From Cupriavidus respiraculi (GTDB lineage: Bacteria > Pseudomonadota > Gammaproteobacteria > Burkholderiales > Burkholderiaceae): a stretch of 64,000 nt of DNA. Below are positions 26,847 through 36,385 of this stretch, in pieces; within the stretch, counting starts at the first letter, position 1, and every line of letters starts with the position of its first letter. Below the pieces are notes generated by a model. That model searched no databases. It saw only the letters and a program-made list of their open reading frames with translations, and was not told the DNA's origin. A program made the translations under genes and the position numbers. The stretch spans positions 89,732 to 153,731 of the forward strand of contig NZ_CAJZAH010000010.1 of the NCBI RefSeq assembly GCF_914271545.1, written 5' to 3'.

Positions 26847-27427
26847 CGATGCGCCGGGCGTGCGGGCGCTGGTTCCGGGCGATTGCCTTGTCGGCGGCGT
26901 GGGTGGTGGCGGCTGCGCCGCTGCAAGCGTCCGAATACGGGTGCCGGGTGCTGCTGTGCCTGGACAATCCGGCGGACAACGGTGGGCCGAAGGGCGTGGC
27001 GGCGTGCGTGCCGACGATCGATCGGCTGTATCGGGATTTGCATCTGGGCAGGCCGTTTCCTCGTTGTGACGAGGCGGGTTCCGACACCTATGCGGTCCAG
27101 GTTTTCGATCCGTATGACCCCTGCCCTGCGCCACTGCAGCCCGCAGCGGCAGGCGTGCTGGTCGCGCCGGGCCGGATGGAGGTGCGGGAGGGCCGGCGGC
27201 GCATGGTGGCGACGGGGCCCGCGCGCCCGTCCATGGCCACGCACGGCGACGGTGCTCTTGGTGAGCGGGCGTGCGTCGGGCAGTGGCTGGGCAGCGACGC
27301 GATGGGAGACGCGGATTCGCCGCAGACGGTACTGGTCTACGGGGTGGTGCACTGGCAGCCTGCGCAGAACCCGCGGGCGGTGGACGTGTTCGTTGACGGG
27401 CGATGGCAACAGCGGCTGCACGGGTAG
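26843..27427 (+). CDS. trbM: TrbM/KikA-family conjugal transfer protein
   Basis: A 194-residue secreted protein with signal peptide (IALSAAWVVAAAPLQA). The mature start YGCRVLLCLDNPADNGGP, then AACVPTIDRLYRDLHLGRPF and PRC, matches the TrbM/KikA pattern (CxxxLCL...C.P.I.R......G.P...C), with cysteines likely forming disulphides. Family members are needed for conjugation or pilus function. The C-terminal half (YGVVHWQPAQNPRAVDVFVD) is less conserved. ATGA overlap with virB1. Confidence 0.65.
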   Translation: MTMRRACGRWFRAIALSAAWVVAAAPLQASEYGCRVLLCLDNPADNGGPKGVAACVPTIDRLYRDLHLGRPFPRCDEAGSDTYAVQVFDPYDPCPAPLQPAAAGVLVAPGRMEVREGRRRMVATGPARPSMATHGDGALGERACVGQWLGSDAMGDADSPQTVLVYGVVHWQPAQNPRAVDVFVDGRWQQRLHG

Positions 27428-27494
27428 GCCAGCGGACGAGTCGGCGAGCGTTGGGCGGCGTAAATGGGGCGTAGTCGGAAGCGGAGGCGTGTCG

Positions 27495-28250
27495 ATGAAG
27501 ATTGCCGTGATCAATTTCAGTGGGAATGTGGGCAAGACGACGGTGGCCCGGCAGCTGCTGGCGCCGCGCCTGGGTGCGCCGGAGTTTGCAGTGGAGTCCA
27601 TCAACGCGGGGGCGGGGGACGAGGGCGGGGCGGCCGAGCGCATCCAGGGCCGGGACTTCGGGACGCTGCAGGAGTCGCTGATGCTGCTCGATTCGGCGGT
27701 GGTCGATGTGGGTGCTTCCAATGTCGAGGATTTTGTGCGGCTGATGGCGCAGTTCGAGGGCTCGCACGAGGAGTTCGACCGCTTTGTGGTGCCAGCGGTC
27801 AGCGAGCGAAAGCAGCAGGCCGATACGGTCAACACGATCCGCACGCTTGCCAGCCTCGGCGTCCCCCCCTGGAAAATCCGCGTGGTGCTGAACAAGGTGG
27901 ATCTGGGCGACGCCTATATCCTGGGGGAGCGCTTCAGCATCCTGTCCGGCTTTCACGCAAAGAATCCGTGCTTTCAGCTCAATGCGCAGGCGGTGATCTT
28001 CTACAACGAGGTCTACGAGCGCCTGCGCGGGCTGAACCTGAGTGTGGCGGAGGCGGCCGCGGATACCACTAACTATCGCGCCCGCGTCCGCGAGGAGACC
28101 GACGAGCAGGTGCGGGCCGAGGCGGTCAGCATGATTTCGGTACAGCGGTTGGCGCGCTGGGCGCACCGCAATCTCGATGCGGCGTATGCCGCGCTATTTG
28201 AGGAGCAGGCATGGGCGACACATCCCTCTCGACCGCGCGCGAAGCGCTGA
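27495..28250 (+). CDS. stbB: StbB-like P-loop ATPase (plasmid stability)
   Basis: A 251-residue protein with Walker A INFSGNVGKTTVARQLL at the N-terminus and a second conserved motif (SAVVDVGASNVEDFVRL), as in the StbB proteins encoded near the relaxase in R388-type plasmids. StbB belongs to the deviant-Walker ParA/MinD-like group and affects plasmid location and conjugation. GGAGG precedes the ATG. It overlaps the next gene by 40 bp. In R388 it works with StbA; no stbA is found at this locus (see the HTH-like gene at 59185-59613). Confidence 0.72.
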   Translation: MKIAVINFSGNVGKTTVARQLLAPRLGAPEFAVESINAGAGDEGGAAERIQGRDFGTLQESLMLLDSAVVDVGASNVEDFVRLMAQFEGSHEEFDRFVVPAVSERKQQADTVNTIRTLASLGVPPWKIRVVLNKVDLGDAYILGERFSILSGFHAKNPCFQLNAQAVIFYNEVYERLRGLNLSVAEAAADTTNYRARVREETDEQVRAEAVSMISVQRLARWAHRNLDAAYAALFEEQAWATHPSRPRAKR

Positions 28251-28606
28251 TGGCGCAGTTGCTGGACGATATCGACGCGATGGTCACGCGGCTGGAATCG
28301 CTGGACAGCGAGATGGCGGCCCGCATGCAGGCCGCCGTCAGCGACGCCGTGGGCAGTGCGTCACTGCAGGCCCGGCTCGGTTTTATGGCGATGATTCAGG
28401 ACCAGGAGCAGCGCCTGACGACGGCTGGTCGCTATGCCGCGGCGGTGATCGGCAACGAATTGGCGCACGGCGCGGTCGCCACCATGGCGAACGTGACGGC
28501 GATGGAGCGCGTGGCGATCCGGCTCGCATGGCGCCTGGGCTGCGTGGCGTTGGGCAGCGCTGCGCTGGGTGGGGTCCTGGTGGCCGTGGTCAGCCGGTGG
28601 CTGTGA
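28211..28606 (+). CDS. StbC-position protein with C-terminal membrane anchor
   Basis: A 131-residue protein: helical N-terminal part (EALMAQLLDDIDAMVTRLES) and a C-terminal transmembrane segment (LGCVALGSAALGGVLVAVVS). Position and size match StbC of R388-like stability operons, whose function is unknown. The sequence is not informative enough to be sure. Confidence 0.5.
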   Translation: MGDTSLSTAREALMAQLLDDIDAMVTRLESLDSEMAARMQAAVSDAVGSASLQARLGFMAMIQDQEQRLTTAGRYAAAVIGNELAHGAVATMANVTAMERVAIRLAWRLGCVALGSAALGGVLVAVVSRWL

Positions 28607-28692
28607 GGCGTCGTATAGCCGGCGCCGGGACGGCCGTGCATCCGGTTTCGCAGCCGCGTACTTGACCGCCATGTCCTTCAAGCGTGGGTGAC

Positions 28693-30240
28693 ATGCAGCG
28701 CCACGAGATCGACAGCGCGGCCGCGGCGCTGTGGCTGGTGTTGCCGGCTGCGGGGTGGCTGGCGGCCGCCTATGCTTTGGGGCTGCCTTTGCGGCCAATG
28801 CCGCAGGCGTTGACTATCGCGTTGCGGTCGACGCCGGCAAGCTCGGTGCTGATGGCAGGCCTGCTGACCGGGGGTGTCCTGGCGGCGGCCGGGGCATGGC
28901 TGCTACGGGAGTTCGGGGACGATGGCTTCCGGGGAGAAGCGTATCGCCGCTGGCTGCGTGGTGCGCGGCTGGCGAACTGGCACACGGTTGCTGCACGTGT
29001 TCGCGCCGCCAATCGGCGGGAGAACGCACGCCGGCGGCGGTGTGAGCCGTCCCGTCCGGCGCTGTCGGCTATCCGCATCGGGCCGATGCCGATGCCCCTT
29101 CATCTGGAGAACCGCAATCTGCTGATCTGCGCGTCGGTGGGCGCCGGCAAGTCGGTGGCGATGGAAAGCATGATGGCTTCGACCGTGCGGCGGCGTGACA
29201 GGATGGTGGTGGTGGATCCGAATGGCACGTTTCTCTCCAAGTTCGGTTTCCCGGGGGATGTCGTGCTCAACCCGTTCGACCGCCGCTCGGTCGGCTGGTC
29301 GGTCTTCAACGAGGTGCATGCGGTGCACGACTTCGATCGCATTGCCAGGAGTGTGATCCCGCCGCAGCGAGACGTGACCGAGGAGCAGTGGTGCGCCTAC
29401 GCGCGGGACGTGCTGGCCGACACCATGCGCAAGCTGGTGGAGACGAACCGGCCGGATCAGGAGGCGCTGGTGGATCTGCTGGTGCGCGAGGACGGCGAGG
29501 CGATCCGGGCGTTTCTGGTCAACACGGATTCGCAGGGGTACTTCCGCGACAACGCGGAGAAGGCCATAGCCTCGGTCCAGTTCATGATGAACAAGTATGT
29601 CCGTCCTCTGCGCCATCTGCGGGCGGGTGACTTCTCGCTGCATCGCTGGGTGCAGGATCCGGGCGGCGGCAACCTGTTCCTGACGTGGCGCGAGGACATG
29701 CGGGCCGCGCAGCGGCCGCTGATCGCGACGTGGATCGACACCATCTGCGCGACGATGCTCAGCACGCCGGCCGGGGCCGACACACGTCTCTGGCTCTATC
29801 TGGATGAGCTCGATGCGCTCGGCATGCTCGAGTCATTTGTGCCAGCGGCGACCCGAGGACGAAAGCACGGTGTGCGGATGGTGGCCAGCATTCAGGATTG
29901 GGCACAGCTCGACCAGACGTATGGCAGGGATGCTGCGAGGACGGTGCTGGCGTGCTTCCGGAATTATCTGATCTTTGGGGCTTCGAATGCCTGCAATGCG
30001 CAGAAGGCCAGCGAGATTCTCGGCAGGCAGCATGTGGAGCGCCGCCGTGTCACTGCCAGTCAACGCGGCGCGAGTCGTCAGGTACAGGCTTCGCCGCCCG
30101 AGCCCGCGGTGCTGGATGCCGAGATTGCCAATCTGAAGGACCTGACCGGCTATGTGGCGTTCGCCGAGGATTTCCCTGTCGCGAGGATCTCCATCCCGTA
30201 TGTGGACTATCCCGAGCGGATGGCGCCCATCCAGACATGA
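28693..30240 (+). CDS. trwB: VirD4/TrwB-type coupling protein (T4CP)
   Basis: A 515-residue inner-membrane ATPase: two N-terminal transmembrane segments (ALWLVLPAAGWLAAAYALG; SVLMAGLLTGGVLAAAGAWL), Walker A SVGAGKSVAMES near residue 147, and Walker B TRLWLYLDELDAL near residue 366, then GRKHGVRMVASIQDWAQLD. T4CPs bring the relaxase-DNA complex to the VirB channel. ATG at 28693 is preferred to a GTG three codons upstream; both have weak ribosome binding sites. The relaxase gene follows after 60 bp. Confidence 0.93.
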   Translation: MQRHEIDSAAAALWLVLPAAGWLAAAYALGLPLRPMPQALTIALRSTPASSVLMAGLLTGGVLAAAGAWLLREFGDDGFRGEAYRRWLRGARLANWHTVAARVRAANRRENARRRRCEPSRPALSAIRIGPMPMPLHLENRNLLICASVGAGKSVAMESMMASTVRRRDRMVVVDPNGTFLSKFGFPGDVVLNPFDRRSVGWSVFNEVHAVHDFDRIARSVIPPQRDVTEEQWCAYARDVLADTMRKLVETNRPDQEALVDLLVREDGEAIRAFLVNTDSQGYFRDNAEKAIASVQFMMNKYVRPLRHLRAGDFSLHRWVQDPGGGNLFLTWREDMRAAQRPLIATWIDTICATMLSTPAGADTRLWLYLDELDALGMLESFVPAATRGRKHGVRMVASIQDWAQLDQTYGRDAARTVLACFRNYLIFGASNACNAQKASEILGRQHVERRRVTASQRGASRQVQASPPEPAVLDAEIANLKDLTGYVAFAEDFPVARISIPYVDYPERMAPIQT

Positions 30241-30301
30241 CGGTCAGGGTGGGCGGCGTGATGGGCGTCGTGATGAGGCGAGCGCGTTCAGCGATGTGTG
30301 G

Positions 30302-33277
30302 ATGACCATGATCAATCTGACACCGATCTCCGGGAATAACGAGCGGGCCGCTGCGCGGTATTTCTCCGAGGCGGACGACTACTACCTGGAGGAAGCGTGC
30401 GGGGAGTGGCACGGCAAGGGGGCTGGCGCGCTCGGCCTTGCCGGTGCGGTGGAGCGGGAAGCGTTTGCGCGGCTGCTGGCGGGGCACCTGCCCGACGGCT
30501 CGCGGATCCAGACGTCGTTCGATGCCAGCGCGGGAAAGAAGCGGATGGCGCTGGATATCACGTTGTCGGCGCCCAAGTCGGTGTCAATGCAGGCGCTGGT
30601 TGCGGGGGATGCCGCGGTGGTTGCGGCGCACGATCGCGCGGTCGCGGCGGTGCTAGAGCGCGTGGAGCAGCTGGCGCAGGCGAGAAGGAAGGAGCGCGGC
30701 AAAAGCTATCGTGAGCGGACCGGCAATGTGGTGATCGCCACGTTTCGACATGAGATGAGCCGGGCCAAGGATCCGCAGTTGCACACTCATGCGGTGGTGC
30801 TGAACATGACGCAGCGCGCCGACGGCGCATGGCGGGCACTGTCGAACGAGGAGATTTTCAGGGCGAAGAAGGCGCTGGACGGGATCTACCAGGCGGAGCT
30901 CGCCCACGGTCTGCAGCAGCTTGGCTATCGGATCCGGGTGGTCGATGACCGGGGCAACTTCGAGTTGGCGCATATCACGCGGGACCAGATCGAGGCGTTC
31001 TCGGCGCGCAGCGCCAGAATCGAGCAGGCGCTGGCGGAACGGGGCAAGACGCGCGCGAGCGCCAGCACGCGGGAGAAGCAGGCGATTGCGCTGTCCACGC
31101 GGCCGCGCAAGGCGGCGGGCGATCGGGAGGCCGTCAAGGCGTACTGGCGCGAGGCCAGCCACGAGCTGGGCATTGTGTATGGGGAAGGGCGGGACGGGGC
31201 GGTGGTCGGCAGCGTCGCTGCGCGCGTCAGGGAAGCCGAGTTGGAGAGGGCCGGCTCGGGCAGTGCGGCCGCCGCCCGACACGGGGTCCCTGCCCACTTG
31301 CCGCCGGGGCCGCCGGAGCCGACGCTGGCTTATCGGGTCGTCCGATACGCCGTGCGGCATCTGACGGAGCGGGAGGCGGTGGTCGGCGAGGCCGAGCTGT
31401 TCGCCGTGGCGTTGCGGCGAGCCGTCGGGCGGACTGGGGCGGAGGCCGTGCGCGCCGAGATCGAGCGGTGGATCGAGAAGGGTGCGCTCATCGAGGGCCC
31501 GCCCACCTTCACTATTGCTGGCGACAAGGACAGTCCCAAGCTGACGCAGGCAGGCTGGATTGCGTTTCTGAAGGAGCGGTATGGCAGGTCGGCGCCAAGC
31601 GCTGCGTCGTTTGTGAGTGGAGCGATCGCAAAAGGGTCGCTGGTGCGGCAGGAGCGGCGTTTAACGACGCCGCACGCGCTCAAGCGCGAGAAGGCGATCC
31701 TGGCCATGGAGCGTGATGGGCGCGGCAAGCTGGAGCCGCTGGTGGATAGGGCGACCCTGGCGGCCGCATTGGCCACGGGGACGCTCGGGGCGGAGCAGCG
31801 CATGGCGGTCCAGACGATGATCGGCTCGCAGGATCGCTTTGTGGGGATCCAGGGGGATGCCGGTACTGGGAAGACCTATGCCGTGACGCAGGCGGTGGCT
31901 TTGATACGGCATGCGACACAGGTCCGGCAGGCATACCGGGCGATCGCCGTGGCGCCGTACCGCTCGCAGGTTGCGGCGCTGAAGAAGGAAGGGATGGAGG
32001 CCCAGACGCTGGCGAGCTTCCTGAGGTCCGGACATCGTGCGATCGATCCGCGAACGGTGGTCGTCCTGGACGAGGCCGGCGTGGTCGGCGCCCGGCAGTT
32101 GGAGCAGGCCATGCGTCTGGTCGAGCGGGCCGGGGCCCGCATGGTGATGATCGGCGACCCCAAGCAGTTGGGCGCGATCGAGGCGGGTAAGCCGTTCGCC
32201 CAGTTGCAGGGCGCTGGCATGCGCACCGCGCGGATCAGCGAGATTCAGCGGCAGGCCGATCCGGAGCTCAGGCGCGCGGTGGAGCGGGCGGCCGCGGGTG
32301 AGCCAGGCCGATCGCTCCATCACCTTAGGGAGATTCGCGAATATGCGGATGCGACCGCGCGTCACAGCGCAATCGCTCGGGACTATGTCAGCCTGCAGGA
32401 AGAGCTGCGCCAGGCGACCATAATTGTCGCTGGTACCAATGCGGCCCGGCGCGAGCTCAATGAGCTGGTCCGCGCATCGCTGGGGCTGGCCGGGAAGGGC
32501 TGCACCTTCGAGACGCTGACCCGTGTCGATATGACTGCGGCCCAGCGGAGTAGCGCTGTCAGCTACCAGGCGGGGATGGTGGTGCAGCCCGAGCGTAACT
32601 ATCCCGCTCAGGGATTGGTTCGCGGCGAGCTCTATCGCGTTCGGGAGGCGCTGGACGGGAACCGACTGAACGTAGTGTGCCCCGATGGAAGTGCGGCGAC
32701 CCTTGACCCCCGTAAGCTCAAGCAGGTCAGCGTCTATCGGCTTGAGAAGAGCGAGCTATCCGTAGGTGACATCGTGCGGATCAACAGGAACGATGCCCAA
32801 AACGGTCTGACGCTCGGGGACAGGCGACGCGTCATCGGTGTGGAGGGGGGCGTTGTTTTGCTTGGAACGATAGATGGCGCCGGAGAAGACCGCCGCGCAA
32901 TGCGACTATCGGCAGCGAAGCCGTTGCACCTGGAGCACGCCTATGCGACGACTGTGCACAGTGCGCAAGGCATTACCTGTGATCGGGTTCTGATTGCTTT
33001 GGACACCAGAAGCCGGACGACATCGTTCAACCTGTACTACGTGGCGATCAGCCGGGCACGACATGAGGCTCGCATCTATACGGATTCACGCGATCAGCTG
33101 CCTCGCGCCATTGCCGCGGAGATGGAGAAGCGAGCGGCGCTTGACTTACGCCCTCCGATCGGTGGGAAAAGCGGTTTCGCCAGGGGCATGGGAAAAACGG
33201 CGTTAGGCCATGGGATGCGACCCTTGACGGAGCCGCGGGTGAACCCGTTGGAGTTGGGATACCGCTTTGAGAGGTGA
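30302..33277 (+). CDS. trwC: MobF relaxase-helicase (TrwC/TraI family)
   Basis: A 991-residue protein. The N-terminal relaxase starts MTMINLTPISGNNERAAARY with candidate catalytic tyrosines (YF..ADDYY, residues 20-30), an ALDITLSAPKSVSM motif, and the metal-binding three-histidine motif (FRHEMSRAKDPQLHTHAVVL, near residues 148-165). The helicase half has Walker A GDAGTGKTYAV near residue 518, VVLDEAGVVG, and a C-terminal UvrD-type motif (EHAYATTVHSAQGITCD; YYVAISRARHEARIY). It nicks oriT and unwinds the strand for transfer. No R388-like oriT nick sequence was recognised in the neighbouring gaps. Confidence 0.95.
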   Translation: MTMINLTPISGNNERAAARYFSEADDYYLEEACGEWHGKGAGALGLAGAVEREAFARLLAGHLPDGSRIQTSFDASAGKKRMALDITLSAPKSVSMQALVAGDAAVVAAHDRAVAAVLERVEQLAQARRKERGKSYRERTGNVVIATFRHEMSRAKDPQLHTHAVVLNMTQRADGAWRALSNEEIFRAKKALDGIYQAELAHGLQQLGYRIRVVDDRGNFELAHITRDQIEAFSARSARIEQALAERGKTRASASTREKQAIALSTRPRKAAGDREAVKAYWREASHELGIVYGEGRDGAVVGSVAARVREAELERAGSGSAAAARHGVPAHLPPGPPEPTLAYRVVRYAVRHLTEREAVVGEAELFAVALRRAVGRTGAEAVRAEIERWIEKGALIEGPPTFTIAGDKDSPKLTQAGWIAFLKERYGRSAPSAASFVSGAIAKGSLVRQERRLTTPHALKREKAILAMERDGRGKLEPLVDRATLAAALATGTLGAEQRMAVQTMIGSQDRFVGIQGDAGTGKTYAVTQAVALIRHATQVRQAYRAIAVAPYRSQVAALKKEGMEAQTLASFLRSGHRAIDPRTVVVLDEAGVVGARQLEQAMRLVERAGARMVMIGDPKQLGAIEAGKPFAQLQGAGMRTARISEIQRQADPELRRAVERAAAGEPGRSLHHLREIREYADATARHSAIARDYVSLQEELRQATIIVAGTNAARRELNELVRASLGLAGKGCTFETLTRVDMTAAQRSSAVSYQAGMVVQPERNYPAQGLVRGELYRVREALDGNRLNVVCPDGSAATLDPRKLKQVSVYRLEKSELSVGDIVRINRNDAQNGLTLGDRRRVIGVEGGVVLLGTIDGAGEDRRAMRLSAAKPLHLEHAYATTVHSAQGITCDRVLIALDTRSRTTSFNLYYVAISRARHEARIYTDSRDQLPRAIAAEMEKRAALDLRPPIGGKSGFARGMGKTALGHGMRPLTEPRVNPLELGYRFER

Positions 33278-33803
33278 CGGCTGTTGCCATGTGCTAGTGC
33301 CTTTAGGGGCAGACCGCCTCCCATGGTTCATGGAGACGGGGGTAGAGTCGTTAGCCGGCTATCGGGTCCGATGTGCTTCTCCCCCTCTTCAGAAGGGTTC
33401 AGGTTTGCAGCGGCCAGCCGTTCTTTGGAGCGTGATGGTCAGCGGCCGGCGAGCTCAGATGCTCACCGAGAAGCAAGATGCAGCAAACTCGCGGACCCTA
33501 TGGCGCGATAGCGATCGAGGTGGCCGACGCGGTGGGACGACAGCCGATGGAGCTTCCGGAAGGCTGAGGGTCGTTTCACGACGCGCTTCGATTGTCTTGG
33601 CGCCGCCGCCGATCCTTCATGGGCGGCGCTTACGGATGTGTCTGCCAGGGCTGAGGAGCTGGCAAATGTCGGACGGGGCCTCGCCACGAGCTCACCCTAG
33701 CGGTATGCGTGCAGATGCGTGCGGGCCATACTTCATCGCCACGCCGATCGCGATGAGCCAGCGATGCGCCCGCCGGGCTTACCGCCGGGTCTGCCCTACA
33801 ACG
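33278..33803. other. Intergenic region after the relaxase gene
   Basis: About 525 bp. An open frame runs through it into the next gene, but its composition (Arg/Ser-rich, no family) suggests no coding. No recognisable oriT, promoter or terminator. Confidence 0.35.
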
Positions 33804-33995
33804 ATGAAACGCAGATTCCTCGCAATCCTTCTCTCCCTACTACCGATCCTCTCCCAGGCTCAAGGCCTGACGATGCCAAGTATTAATGAAGCGCCCAGTC
33901 CGAACTGGAAGGTGAAAGACAGCGCATTCGCCACGACCGTGTTCGATCGGTTTGACTTCGACGCGGAAGCGCGAAGGCATTTCGCAGGCAAATGA
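33804..33995 (+). CDS. Small secreted protein, 63 aa
   Basis: Begins MKRRFLAILLSLLPILSQAQ, a clear signal peptide, followed by a 43-residue mature part (APSPNWKVKDSAFATTVFDR). The stop overlaps the start of the next gene (AATGA). No family recognised. It could be the N-terminal piece of a once longer protein whose remainder is the next gene. Confidence 0.5.
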   Translation: MKRRFLAILLSLLPILSQAQGLTMPSINEAPSPNWKVKDSAFATTVFDRFDFDAEARRHFAGK

Positions 33996-34351
33996 AAATG
34001 CGAATGTTTGCGATTCTGCAGAGCGAATGCGGGGTTCCCGCGAGCGAACTAGCTTCATGGCCTTACAAGCTCTTCGGGACAGGCGAATTCGACGAGCCGG
34101 CAAACCGGCTTGTGGACGGGACGCGTGCGGTCGCGAATGCCCGGGTCATCTCGGCCGTGATGCGGCTCGATCCGCTCGAGCAGGGTCAGAAGGCCGATCT
34201 CGTCTCCCTTCCGTCGACACCGATGGCGAACACTGTCGTGGCCACGTGGTTGCTCTCGTCGTATGAGTATCAGCCAATCCACGACAAGGTGTTTCCCGCG
34301 CTGGCGAAGGGGTATCTGCTGTCAAGGGGACTGTGCCATGCCGCTCAATAG
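33992..34351 (+). CDS. Hypothetical protein, 119 aa
   Basis: Starts MKMRMFAILQSECGVPASEL and has no signal peptide or membrane segment. It overlaps the preceding secreted protein by 4 bp and the following lipoprotein by 14 bp, so the three genes form a tight operon. I recognise no family. Confidence 0.5.
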   Translation: MKMRMFAILQSECGVPASELASWPYKLFGTGEFDEPANRLVDGTRAVANARVISAVMRLDPLEQGQKADLVSLPSTPMANTVVATWLLSSYEYQPIHDKVFPALAKGYLLSRGLCHAAQ

Positions 34352-35078
34352 CACGTTGTCCCCGCGCACGCCAGGCCATCCTACGTCGCCGCCGGGATCC
34401 TTCCGTCCTGTTCGACTCCTATGCGCAGCCGTGGCATTCCTGCTTGGTGGTTGCAGCGTGCTCGTGGCGGGAACCATGACGTTGGCCAACGGGCTTGACC
34501 AATCGACGACCCAGAGTACGGTATCGGCATTGCGCGCGGAACAGGTAAGGGATATCAAGGCACTGCAAGCGGCCGGCGACCCGATGGGGGACTACTTTTT
34601 CGCGTTGGCAAATGCCGAAGGGTGGATTGGTGAAGGTCGAGTCGCCGATCCACTCGTGATCATGGATATGTACAGCCGCGCGGCGGATAGAGGTTCCAGC
34701 GACGCGATGATTGCGCTTGGCTTGATGCTGTTCGACGGACGCGGCGCGCCGCAGTACACGAAAGGTGTCTATCTACCGCGCGAGAAGCAGGACTGGAAGC
34801 GAGGTCTGGAGCTGGTAGAACGGGGGATGAGGCACCGGTGCTCTTATGCACAACCCCTTTACAGTGCGACTACCTCGCCAGGCCGGCGATGCGTCGTATA
34901 TCGATCGCCTGCCGAATGGATATGGCCGGATTTCCGAGATGGGCGGTACAAGGGCGACAAGATCAACGGCTATGTCCCTATCATCGAGAAGAACAAAACC
35001 CTCGAAGATGAATGGCGAGACCGTGATGTGATGTGCAAGATATCCCGGGAGGTAAGGCAGACGGAGCGCGGATGCTAG
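34338..35078 (+). CDS. Lipoprotein with a Sel1-like repeat
   Basis: A 246-residue protein. After a Pro/Ser-rich start comes a lipoprotein signal (LLCAAVAFLLGGC). Residues 90-150 resemble Sel1/TPR-like repeats (MDMYSRAADRGSSDAMIALG, LMLFDGRG). AAGGGGA precedes the ATG. Sel1 domains mediate protein contacts. The role is unknown; operon context gives no clear function. Confidence 0.6.
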   Translation: MPLNSTLSPRTPGHPTSPPGSFRPVRLLCAAVAFLLGGCSVLVAGTMTLANGLDQSTTQSTVSALRAEQVRDIKALQAAGDPMGDYFFALANAEGWIGEGRVADPLVIMDMYSRAADRGSSDAMIALGLMLFDGRGAPQYTKGVYLPREKQDWKRGLELVERGMRHRCSYAQPLYSATTSPGRRCVVYRSPAEWIWPDFRDGRYKGDKINGYVPIIEKNKTLEDEWRDRDVMCKISREVRQTERGC

Positions 35079-35542
35079 CGGAGAGCAAGCGAAAGACTTC
35101 GTCCCTCGGGGGCGATGCCACCGTTGGCGGGAGCGACGTGGGCTTTTGCTCTTGGCGACTGCGTTATCTGCCGACGGTCCCGTTGCTGAGTTTCGGTCTA
35201 CAGACGATGGTTCTCAACGCGCAGCCGTCATTCCAGGTTGGCTTCTGAATGACTGCTGTCGACCCATTACGGCCGTTGGGCGAGGCAGTTTGATCGGCTG
35301 CAATGCAGCGATAGCGGACGTTGGTCGGTCCACGCACGCCCCACGAGCGCGCCTCGGTTTCTTCAGCGAGATTCCGGGGGGCATACAAACGCGCGCGCGG
35401 CATGCACCGTGGCAGCAACAGGCGGTAGCGCGCGCATGTCTCAACGACACTACATCGTTTGATCGCGCAGGAATTTTTTCGCTCGAGCGAATCACACTTT
35501 CTGTTACAACTCTAATCCGATGAACAACGGGCCCGAGAACCC
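35079..35542. other. Intergenic region before the glycosyltransferase genes
   Basis: About 460 bp with overlapping short open frames but no recognisable protein. The last 60 bp (TTTTTTCGCTCGAGCG...TTCTGTTACAACTC) are less GC-rich and may hold the promoter of the glycosyltransferase pair. Confidence 0.35.
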
Positions 35543-36385
35543 ATGCACCTCGAAGACGACAGCCCCAGCCATCACCTGCAACGATCAGACTTCATTCGAC
35601 GGCTTGTTCAAGCACCACCACCATCAACGGCCCCGGACAACCAGGGACCATCAATTCCCAGGCGAATCGTGCAGTACTGGCATGACTTGCAGGCGCTGCC
35701 TGCTGACGTGCTGGAGTGCATGGATTCTTGGTCGAGGTGGGGATCACGCGGATTCGAATACCGTATCTTCGATGCGCGCAGCGCGGCTCGCTTCATTGAA
35801 CAATCGCTGGGAAGGGAGCATCTGCGGGCGTTCATGCGCTGCTACCACCCCGCGATGCAGGCAGACTACTTCCGATTGTGCTATCTCGTCATCAATGGAG
35901 GAATGTACGTCGATGCCGATGACGTGTGCATCGCCAAGGACATCTCGGAGCTGTTCGTCGGGAACGGCGTTAAGGTTCAGCCACTTTGCTACGACATCGC
36001 TGCGGACTCCATGGTTCAGTGCGAGGTCTTCCTGCAAGCGGGAACCAACCGGGACGGGTTGATTTTCTACGTCAATAACAACCCGTTGATCGCTTGCGAG
36101 GGAGACCCCATCATCAGTCGAGCACTTGAGCGTGCAACCCTGCGCTTGAACTTCGCAGCCGAGGGTGAGCTGCTGGAGATTCAATCAACTACCGGCCCGG
36201 GCAACCTGTCGCGCATCATCTTCGAGATGTGCGCGCAATGCCTTGATGAGCACCGGCTGACCGTACTCCGGACCTGGGACTCGATCGGCATATCCAAGTG
36301 GCCGCTGAGCTATCGTGCCGACGGGAGAAACTGGCGAATATCAAATGGCAAGCGGTTTGCCTTTGATGAGGAGGGGGCACCATGA
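35543..36385 (+). CDS. GT32-like glycosyltransferase (DXD family)
   Basis: A 280-residue protein with the pattern of family GT32: IPRRIVQYWHD near residue 38, MQADYFRLCYLVINGGMYVD followed by the metal-binding D-x-D (YVDADDVC, near residue 121-128). Such enzymes transfer a sugar from a nucleotide donor. No signal peptide, so it acts in the cytosol. Its stop overlaps the start of the large fusion gene (ATGA), so they probably act together on the same glycan. Confidence 0.75.
   Translation: MHLEDDSPSHHLQRSDFIRRLVQAPPPSTAPDNQGPSIPRRIVQYWHDLQALPADVLECMDSWSRWGSRGFEYRIFDARSAARFIEQSLGREHLRAFMRCYHPAMQADYFRLCYLVINGGMYVDADDVCIAKDISELFVGNGVKVQPLCYDIAADSMVQCEVFLQAGTNRDGLIFYVNNNPLIACEGDPIISRALERATLRLNFAAEGELLEIQSTTGPGNLSRIIFEMCAQCLDEHRLTVLRTWDSIGISKWPLSYRADGRNWRISNGKRFAFDEEGAP

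Noticed and set aside
25999-28166. Long - strand frames opposite virB1, trbM and stbB
   Set aside because: Shadow frames of high-GC coding DNA; no family and no ribosome binding site.
33267-33803. Upstream extension of the 63-aa secreted protein (in-frame to 33267)
   Set aside because: A clear signal peptide begins at 33804 and the upstream part lacks any recognisable protein.
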